From Rhipidocladum racemiflorum (lineage: Eukaryota > Streptophyta > Magnoliopsida > Poales > Poaceae), in assembly GCA_036346355.1 (NCBI GenBank), contig CM070580.1, positions 21,691,374-21,755,373 on the forward strand: a stretch of 64,000 bases of DNA. Reading direction: 5' to 3'. The notes under the pieces are model-generated. The model saw only the letters and a list, made by a program, of their open reading frames with translations, made no database searches and was not told where the DNA came from. The position numbers and the translations under genes are program-made. Below, piece after piece: positions 56,590 through 64,000 of the stretch; position 1 is the first letter of the stretch; each line of letters begins with the position of its first letter.

Positions 56590-57595
56590 TCGGCCGTTCA
56601 AACAGTACCTAGGCGGTTTAACCCTACGTTGTATGACGCTATAAAGGAAGAAGTAGGACGATTGCTAGAGGCGAAATTTATCCGCCTTGCCGACAATGAG
56701 TGGGTCTCAAACATCGCCCCTGTGAAGAAGAAAACGGCAAACTTAGGGTATGTGTCGATTTTAGAGATTTGAACAGAGCTACGCCAAAGACGAGTACCGA
56801 TGCCCATAGCCGATATGCTTATCGATGCTGCATCCGGGAATAAAATCATAAGCTTTTTGGACGGAACGCCGGATACAATCAGATATTCATGGTCGGGCCG
56901 ATATACCCAAAACGGCTTTGATGTCCGGGGCTTTAGGGCTATATGAATGGAAAGTTATGACCTTCGGTTTGAAAAATGCCGGTGCTACTTATCAACGCGC
57001 TATGAACCATATTTTCCATGATTTGATCGGCAATACTGTGGAAATATACATTGACGACGTAGTGGTAAAATCCAAAGAAGACTGGCAACATTTAGCCGAT
57101 CTGAGAAAAATGTTCGAAAGCACAAGGGTACATGGGTTAAAAATGAACCCTCTCAAATGTGCTTTCGGAGTATCGGCCGACAATTTCTTGGGTTTACAAA
57201 GGCATGAAGGAGGGATTGAAGTAAACCCAACCAAAGTGAAAGCCATAGCCGATACTAAACCACCGACAAGTAAAAAGGAGTTGCAGGTGTTGATTGGGAA
57301 AATCAATTACTTGCGACGTTTTATCTCAAACTTGTCAGGACGTATTCGGGCCTTCACACCGCTGAAAATTAAAGATAACCAAGAGTTCAAGTGGGAAGCC
57401 GATCAGCAAAAGGCCTTCGACGACATAAAAGGTTATCTGATGAGTCCACCAGTATTGACCGCACCGAAACACGGTATACCTTTTAGACTATATATATCGG
57501 CTGAAGGTGATTCGATTGGAGCAGTTTTAACACAAGAAGCCGATAGGAAGGAACGAGCAATATATTACTTAAGCCGACGCCTTCTAGATGCGTAA
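56590..57595 (+). pseudogene. Reverse transcriptase and start of RNase H, gypsy element 2
   Basis: Blocks before 56918 are in several frames (NEWVSNIAPVKKK, RVCVDFRDLN-like, IADMLIDAASGNKIISFLDG). From 56918 a clean frame has WKVMTFGLKNAGATYQRAMN, the active site EIYIDDVVVKSKED, LKMNPLKCAFGVS, GGIEVNPTKVKAIAD, IGKINYLRRFIS, then RNase H start FRLYISAEGDSIGAVLTQEA and AIYYLSRRLLDA. Breaks look like single missing bases, for example in the codons around 56797 and 56863. Confidence 0.9.
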
Positions 57596-58310
57596 ACCAG
57601 GTATCCCTTAGTAGAAAAATTATGCTTGTCATTGTACTTTGCTTGCACCAAGTTAAGACATTATATGTCAAGGCGTCCAAATGCGTTATAATATGCAAAC
57701 CGATGTAGTTAAATACATATTATCGGCGCCATCCTGCGTGGTCGGCTTGGTAAATGGGCATACGCCCTAACAGAGTTTGAGTTATCCTATGAATCGGCTA
57801 AATCTGTGAAAGGACAAGTCAGGCCGATTTTATCACAGGAGTGAAACATTAGTAGGAACAACTAGTGTAACTCCTTGGCAAATCGTATTTTGATGGGTCT
57901 GCTTGCCAAGAAGGCGAAGGCATCGGTGTGATATTAGTTTCACCTAGAAAGCAGGAGTATGACTTCATGTATCGGCTAAATAGCCGATGTTCAAATAATC
58001 AAGCTGAATCACGAAGCATTACTAAGGGGTCTACAATCGTTAGATAGCATCGGAGTGAGAGACGCCGAAGCTTTTGGAGATTCGATGTTAATTGTACAAA
58101 GAAGTCGAGGAGAATACCGATGCAATGATGATGCACTAACCCAAGATTTGCATCAATGCCTCCGGATCATCGAGATGTTCACTACATTTTCCATAGAACA
58201 TATCCCCGTGAGAAGCTAATGATAAAGCAAACCGATTGGCACAATGTGCATCAGGGTACAAGATTGAAAGTTGACAGTGACCAATCGAGCTAAACGCTTG
58301 GCCGGTTTTA
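57596..58310 (+). pseudogene. RNase H end and second RNase H region of gypsy element 2
   Basis: The remains YPLVEKLCLSLYFACTKLRH (about 57600) finish the first RNase H. Near 57885-57990 YFDGSACQEGEGIGVILVSP and KQEYDFMYRL mark the second, archaeal-type RNase H, which continues with QSLDSIGVRDAEAFGDSMLI-like sequence in shifting frames. Confidence 0.7.
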
Positions 58311-59560
58311 TGTGTTCACCCTGTCGACGGAGAACAGAGATAAGGGATTATTTGTCGATCCAACCAAGCCGACCGAGCAAAGGTCAAAGCGCAAAGCACT
58401 CAAATATGTTCTACTAGAAGATGTATTGTACTTTCGGACTATGGAAGGTCTCGTTGTTAAGATGTCTGAGGAACCGAAGAAGCCAAAGTGGCGATGGGTG
58501 AAGTCCATGAAGGCATTTGTGGATCACATCAATCGCCCATAAGATGAAATGGATAATGAGGCGAACAGGTATTTTTGGCCGACGATGTTAGAAGATCGCT
58601 TCAAATATTATAAAGGATGCCAAACGTGCCAAAAGTTTGGTAACATACAACAAGACCAAGATCGGCTTTGCATCCGATCGTCAAACCATGGCCATTTAGA
58701 GGATGGGGTATAGACATAATCGGACAAATATTTCCGCTATCTAGCAAAGGACATAAATTCATCCTTGCAGCCACGGATTATTTCTCAAAATGGGTTGAGG
58801 CTGTACCACTCAAGAAGATTACTAGTAAAGAGCTAATCGACTTTGTAAATGAACACATCGTCCATCTGTTTGGGATTCCACAAACAAATACTAATGATCA
58901 GGGTAATCGTGTTCATGTCCAACGATTTCAAAGGGTTTGCGGAAAGTCTTGGGATAAAATTACTCAACTCTTCCCCTTACTACGCCAGGCCAACGGACAG
59001 CCGAATCACCAAACAAGACATTGATAAAGCTGATAAAAAGAAAAATTGAGGAAGAGCCAAGGAGATGGCATTCAACGCTATCGGAGGCTTTATGGGCTTA
59101 TCGGCTATCTCATCACGGATCAACTAAATTGTCACCTTTTCAGTTGGTATACGGGCAAGAAGCCGTTTTGCCCGTTGAAATCAACATCGGCTCAACAAGG
59201 CTACACGAGCAAGATAAGATATCAGGTAGATGAATACAAACAGCGATCTTTGGACAATCTAGATGATTTGGTCGAACTAAGGCCGATCACGCTAGATCGG
59301 CTTAAAAAGAATAAAGAGATGGTTGCCAGGTCGCATAATAAAAAGTAATTTTAAAATCATTCACCAAGCCGATTTAGTATGGAAAATGTTGTTGCCGATT
59401 GGGTCTAAGGATAACCGATTCGCAAATGGTCTCCAACATGGGAAGGGCCTTATAAGATCAATCTACGGTTAACGGGAATTCATATATACCGAATCCTTAG
59501 AAGGGTTCGCCCTACCTAAAGCGATCAATGGAAAGTATCTCAAGGCATATCACCCAAGCA
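58311..59560 (+). pseudogene. Integrase of gypsy element 2 (frameshifted)
   Basis: Zinc-finger remains YYKGCQTCQKFGNIQQ (about 58600) are followed by the core: PWPFRGWGIDIIGQIFPLSS, KFILAATDYFSKWVEAVPLK, KELIDFVNEHIVHLFGIPQT, then in another frame LMIRVIVFMSNDFKGFAESL, and AYRLSHHGSTKLSPFQLVYG plus EAVLPVEINIGSTRL. The first catalytic Asp (GIDIIG) is present. The second is within NTNDQGN, where DNG/DQG is expected. Later SH3-like parts are beyond clear recognition. Confidence 0.8.
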
Positions 59561-59849
59561 TATGGGTCGGGTCCTAACTACAGAGGAAGGCATCGTGATC
59601 AATGACAAGCACATGCATATAAAATCGGTCATACAAATTGACCGAGTCGCTTTAAAACATCCATCCACAGATTAAAAGTTTACAAAATCGGATGCACAAA
59701 ATCAAGCAAGAGTTCAAAAGACGCCATCTCAAGTTTAAAGCAATATTACGTAGATTGGCCACAACCGATCAAGAAATCAAAGACTATCGTAGTCCCGACC
59801 GCAAATGGGCTCCCAAAGCCGATAGTGCCGCCGCCCTACCGATGGTAGC

Positions 59850-62639
59850 TTGAATGTCGTCTATTAATTGTTGATCAGCCCTTGCATCGCCTTAATCGGG
59901 ACTATTTTGGCCGATTGAGTTTTGACTTGTGCAAAGACCTCGCCAATCTTCTTCCTCTGGCGCCGGTGAAGATGTAGATTCAGAATGCCAATCGGCATTC
60001 TCGCAAGTTCTTTGTGACCAAGGCCAACTGTTCTTCAAGTTTGATCTTGGTCGACTCCGACTCTTGAGCCTGCTCTTGGCCGACTTTAGCACGGCAAGAT
60101 CTCGGTCAAATGCACTCTTTCGAGACTTGGCGTCCGCTATGAGCTTGTCCAAAATCTCTTGATCGGCTTGTTGAGTCTTCCTCTGCTCAACTCTTTGCTT
60201 GGTCGACTCCACGCCTAGCCGACGAGCGTCAAGTGGCGGACCTCAAGCGGTGCATTCATTGCGCGAAGGGAGATCGGCTTGCATGGTCGCCATGGCATCC
60301 CTCGGTGGTTGCGTGTTAGCCAAGAGAGCCGCTTCGTTGCATCACCTCGCCCGTAAGACGATTAAGTCGCTCCCGTGCATACCCGGCCAAGAAGAAAGAA
60401 TAAAGAAATCGATGCCGGAGCAGAGGCCGCTATTATACGTTGGATGTCACCGTAGTCGCCGCGGCCACAATCTCCGGTCGCCAAGCTCGTCCAAGGAAAA
60501 GCCTAAAAGGTCGGCTAAGTCCATCGACGGAGCCAGGCCAGGAGTAGGTTTTGGAGGTGACGAAGCGGATGGCGGAGCAGGAGCCACAGCCGGCAAGACG
60601 AGCACGTCGGTTTGAGTCTTCTCTGCATCGGCTTCTAGCAATTGAACGGAGGGGGTTTCCTGAAAAATATTTTCACCATAAGATCAAGGAAGACGAATCT
60701 AAGTCAAGAACAAGGGTCGAAGCTAACCGCAGTAGCCGATCCGGTTGGAGATGCTGCTGCATCACGGCCTGCAGGCTTTGGGGATCGCTTAATGACAACT
60801 CTACGGCTTTTCTTCTCTGGAAAAAACGAACATGGGTTTAGCCGACAGCAAGCATGAAACTTCATTTGGTGGAAAAAGGGAACTGGACGTACTTCTGGTG
60901 CGCTGGACGGCAAGATCAGACAGTGATGGGCTATTGACCCCCAACGTGCCAGAGGATAAACCGGCAAGAGGGGTCGAGGACCTTGGCCGTTTTGAGCGAT
61001 CGTCGGCCGATGCGGCTTGCGCTGGGGTTGATCTTTTGCTGGTCTGAAAAGGGTAAAAATATGGTTAAGCCGATGAAAATCTTATTCTAATAAAATATCA
61101 AATGAAAATACCTCTAAAGACGAGTTAGCATCGCTCGAACTCGAGCTAGACCCAGCGACGGTCTCCGTCGGCTCTCGAAAGCCAGGAAGAAAAGAGGACA
61201 GGACCTCGGGAATAGTACGCCTCCGCAAAAGTGCCTCAGCTATGGAAGCCCACCATGTGGTAAATTGGACCGATCGACGTGTGTTTAACACGAGGAATGG
61301 CAAGTCTACCACATGGAGTTCATCGGCTAGCTCAATAATAAGATCCGCCGCAGTAGAGTTGGTTACTTTGTTTCGTGGTTTAATCATCCTAAGCAAAGGA
61401 AAGCAAGGAATGGTTTGTCCAAAACCCAGCTGGCGTGCATAAACTGAAGGATGATAGAATTCATAGGTCGGCTGAAATGTTCTGTTTCGAGTACTTAAGC
61501 CGACGTGAAGGATGCAAGGAGAAATCAGCGAGGAAGCAGATCGAGAGTAGATTGGGGCATTAGGGAGTCGTCGAGTTTAAACGAAGAAAAGAAGGCCACG
61601 GGAGATCGGCTAATTGATCAGATGAAAAGAAATCTCTACGGTTGAAAGAGGCTTGGTTAAGATGCAAGAAAAAGGACAAGTATTTATGGAAGCCATAGAG
61701 AGATTTTTTGTTCATCGGATGAACACATGGTAAATTTTTCGCCTGGGGATCGGCTAGGTTGGAATACAGGGACGGCACCCTCAGGAAAGTCCTCTGTTGG
61801 GAAAGCCGATTCTTCCGAAGGGTCCGGGATAATGAGGCGGCCAAAAACGCAGTAAAGCCAAATCTGGATAAACCAAAGAGGGCCGCCAACATTACCGATT
61901 TACATAGGAACCATTGCCAGAAAAAGCCGACTCTCGATGATATGCATCATATGGTATACGGCGCCAAAGAAGGATTTCCCTAAAGATAGCCGACGACCCA
62001 TAACTAGTTGCTCTGACATGAATTGATAGACCTGGGTTGGTCCTAGGGAAGCGCCACAGAAGAGGAATCGGTCTAACCATAAGTTGATAAAGGCTACGTG
62101 TTCTTCATCCGATACAGGGCCGGTTACTTTGTTGTTATTTTGGATGTATCTGGACCAACCTTCTCCCTTTTTTCTGGTCAATTTGTACTGAGGTTTACCA
62201 CTAAAAGCCGATATTTGTTCTCCATCGTGCCTAAGACAAAGATAATTCGGCCATGTCTAAAAGGGTTGGGCCGATGGGACCGGTTGGGAAAAAGAAGGCA
62301 TTAAAAGAGTCCGACCAAAAATAGCAGGCAGCAGCTACTAAAGATTCGTTGGGCTCCGGGGCAGCTAAGGACAGGGGGATACACTCAGTGATGCCCATAC
62401 CTTCCCACTCGCTTTCTTTTGGGCCGATACTCTAATGTACCAGACCTCCACTTCTTGAGAGCTGTCGGCCAAGACCTAAAACTTTTGGACCACTCGTTGA
62501 TGTTGTAACCAGGAGCCGATAAAGGGAGTCTAGGGATTTCATCTCCAATGACAGTATCGGGTTCTATGGTTCCTATAGGACCTAGGAAGTACTGATGATC
62601 GCTATCTGGGATCGGAACAAGTACCTGAGATGCGTCCAT
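59850..62639 (-). pseudogene. Antisense accessory gene of gypsy element 2, plant-mobile-domain-like
   Basis: On the minus strand ATG at 62639 opens MDASQVLVPIPDSDHQYFLG, PIGTIEPDTVIGDEIPRLPL and SAPGYNINEWSKSFRSWPTA, then, after frame breaks, GEGWSRYIQNNNKVTGPVSD (about 62160), EEHVAFINLWLDRFLFCGAS, LGPTQVYQFMSEQLVMGRRL and LGKSFFGAVYHMMH. This order resembles the plant mobile domain (aminotransferase-like, PF10536 type) found in host proteins such as MAIN and in some transposons. Downstream are VDLPFLVLNTRRSVQF (61300), a Pro/Ala-rich linker, and a Lys/Arg/Gln-rich coiled-coil-like tail (TKQRVEQRKTQQADQEILD, 60200). An intron or frame breaks separate the parts. Its role is unknown. Confidence 0.7.
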
Positions 62640-62740
62640 TTCAGCCGATGCTATGAGAAGAAGGGTTGAAGCGGAGGAAAGCCGATTTCAGGATTAACGA
62701 GAGCACGCCAGGGTGAAAATGACTGCAGGGGGGAGCCTCA

Positions 62741-62748
62741 TATTTATA
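62741..62748 (-). promoter_or_regulatory. TATA box for the antisense gene of element 2
   Basis: The minus strand reads tataaata, 102 bases upstream of the antisense ATG at 62639 and about 190 bases inside the 3' LTR boundary. Its placement is the same as in element 1. Confidence 0.55.
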
Positions 62749-62935
62749 CCTTGGTGAGAAGGTGAAAAGGCGGGAACAGTTGCTGCATTGAAAACGCACC
62801 GAGAAGATTGCGGCGCCATTAATGGGGGAAGTTACCAAGGTGAATCCTAAACGACAAGCCGATCACGGAAAAGACGAAGGGATTTTTGAAAGATAACAAG
62901 TTACCTTTCAAAAATGGGGGGCATATGTTTGCACC

Positions 62936-63543
62936 AAAATTCGGTATGTATTGGAATCGGTCTAAAAGTAGAAGTATCGCATGCAAAGGAATCGAATCGG
63001 CTCGAAAAGGAATCCGTTTCTAAAAGGAAAGGGAATCAGATAATAGGCCGATACGGATAAACGCACCGTATCCATGTACAACTCGGATCGGCCAGGCGTG
63101 TTATAAAAGGAGGTGGGTGTCAAGCGGCAAGCAATCAATCAATCCAACAACACACACATCTACTTTTACAAGTTTTCCTTTTACATTGTTTTAGCCTCAT
63201 AGATCTCTCTGCAAGTCGACGGAATCAACATAGTTGCGCATCGCCGATTGTTGATTTTAGCCGATTTCACCCAGGTTTGATTTGCTTCGTTTTGTTGCGC
63301 ATCGCCTTCCCGAAGCCGATTTTACCTTGTATCCGGATCAACTGTAACCAGTTGATCTAGTTATCTCCTAATCGGTTCTTGCCGACTAGCGAAAAGCCGA
63401 TAGATCCTTGTTTATCGGCTTCGATCAAATTACAAATTTTACCTTGTCGATTTCAGGTCAAATCGACTGGCACGCTCTGCAAACCCGGTGTTTGTCTTGT
63501 GTGTTCGAGGCCTAGAACCCCCTTCACGTTTTTGGCGCGAACA
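62936..63543 (+). repeat. 3' LTR of gypsy element 2
   Basis: 608 bp, TG...CA, preceded by the polypurine-like aaaaatgggggg. It matches the 5' LTR except for clustered small differences and an overall 10-bp length difference. Confidence 0.92.
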
Positions 63544-63548
63544 CACCC

Positions 63549-64000
63549 TTGACGGCACTGCCATTAGCAAGGCGAAAAGCCAATTCACTTCTAGGTGGAT
63601 TTCAACGCTATCTACCGTTTATTTTTCATTGACAGCACTGCCATTAGCCAGCCTAATGGTCAGATTGAATATAGGTGATTAGAACATTTGCAGCCTGCTC
63701 CACACTTCGCGCCAATCCCTCGGTCACCACCTCGTCTGCACGTTGAGAAGTCGGGTTCGTGGTTAGAACTGTCATACGGCGACTGCACGCCATTAGAACT
63801 CGTGAAGCCAACCCATTCGCTTCCAAATGCAGAGCCGTGGACACGGGACTAGAAGGATCAGCACGCGACGTCGCAAGCACCGGGTGCCATCTTCTCCTGC
63901 CCGGAGCAGCACGGAGCCACGCGCCGTACCGCATGCCCTCCTTGTCTGCCTCCTCGTCCTCCAACTCTTGCGCCGAGTGGCGGACTCTACCACAGGCGAA
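63549..64000 (-). pseudogene. LINE-related remnant, upstream part, cut by window edge
   Basis: This is the other side of the LINE-like sequence at 51690-52108, rejoined across the CACCC TSD. On the minus strand it reads GMRYGAWLRAAPGRRR near 63930, which resembles the end of the zinc-knuckle domain in plant LINE ORF1/DUF4283 proteins, then a frame with LHLEANGLASRVLMACSRRM. Two related words, actgccattagcaag and actgccattagccag, at about 63560 and 63635 suggest a local duplication. ORF1-like and RNase H-like ends being so close implies a deleted or chimeric copy. Confidence 0.4.

Larger units (their letters stand above)
52114..63543 (+). mobile_element. Gypsy (Tat-like) LTR retrotransposon 2, complete insertion with CACCC duplication
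   Basis: Both LTRs begin TGTTTGCACCAAAATTCGG and end ggcgcgaaca. The 5-bp TSD CACCC is perfect (52109-52113 and 63544-63548). Internal order is PBS, gag, protease, RT, RNase H, second RNase H, integrase, spacer, long antisense coding region, polypurine tract (aaaaatgggggg), 3' LTR. Frames are broken by many single-base indels although LTRs remain alike. The hexamer GCCGAT/ATCGGC is abundant over the whole element, including LTRs and both coding strands. It is the younger insertion within a LINE remnant. Confidence 0.9.

Overview
The window looks like nuclear DNA of a grass (Poaceae). It has one GC-rich, apparently intact gene and a dense load of grass-type transposons: large Ty3/gypsy elements of the Tat-like lineage, Ty1/copia debris, CACTA, PIF/Harbinger, hAT, Helitron, SINE and LINE sequences, and MITEs. 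No bacterial, organellar or CRISPR features were seen. A panicoid grass is a guess. Coordinates of element ends come from terminal motifs and target-site duplications (TSDs) read by eye.

Layout. 1-2402 is a gypsy-type LTR. 2.4-11 kb is intergenic DNA with small DNA transposons: two related MITEs, a CACTA nested in a CACTA that carries pieces of 5S rDNA, a tRNA-derived SINE-like sequence, a Tourist MITE and a fold-back MITE. 11.07-13.30 kb is a Helitron on the minus strand carrying the first three exons of an acetylornithine deacetylase gene. 13.3-15.0 kb holds a small gene for a twin-CX9C mitochondrial protein (CMC1-like). 17.75-21.11 kb is a probable hAT element carrying two exons of glutamine-dependent NAD+ synthetase, with a SINE inserted in its intron. 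21.75-24.01 kb is a PIF/Harbinger-type element without a transposase. 24.6-28.1 kb is copia debris plus a second SINE.

28.2-45.8 kb is a nested stack: an old decayed gypsy element, interrupted by an unclassified repeat with palindromic subrepeats, which is itself interrupted by an 11.0-kb gypsy element with two LTRs and a perfect CCCAA TSD. 46.8-47.9 kb is an intronless carboxylesterase (CXE) gene with a TATA box, the best intact gene here. 51.7-64 kb is a LINE-related sequence split by an 11.4-kb gypsy element with two LTRs and a CACCC TSD.

The most interesting signals are: (1) both complete gypsy elements carry a long antisense reading region between pol and the 3' LTR, each with its own minus-strand TATA box about 100-125 bp upstream of its ATG, but encoding different domain families (a PF04195-like domain in one, a plant-mobile-domain-like protein in the other); (2) two or three separate captures of host sequence by different transposon classes (Helitron, hAT, CACTA); and (3) a strong enrichment of the hexamer GCCGAT/ATCGGC throughout the second element. 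Many reading frames in the two young gypsy elements are broken by single-base indels, which may partly be consensus errors.
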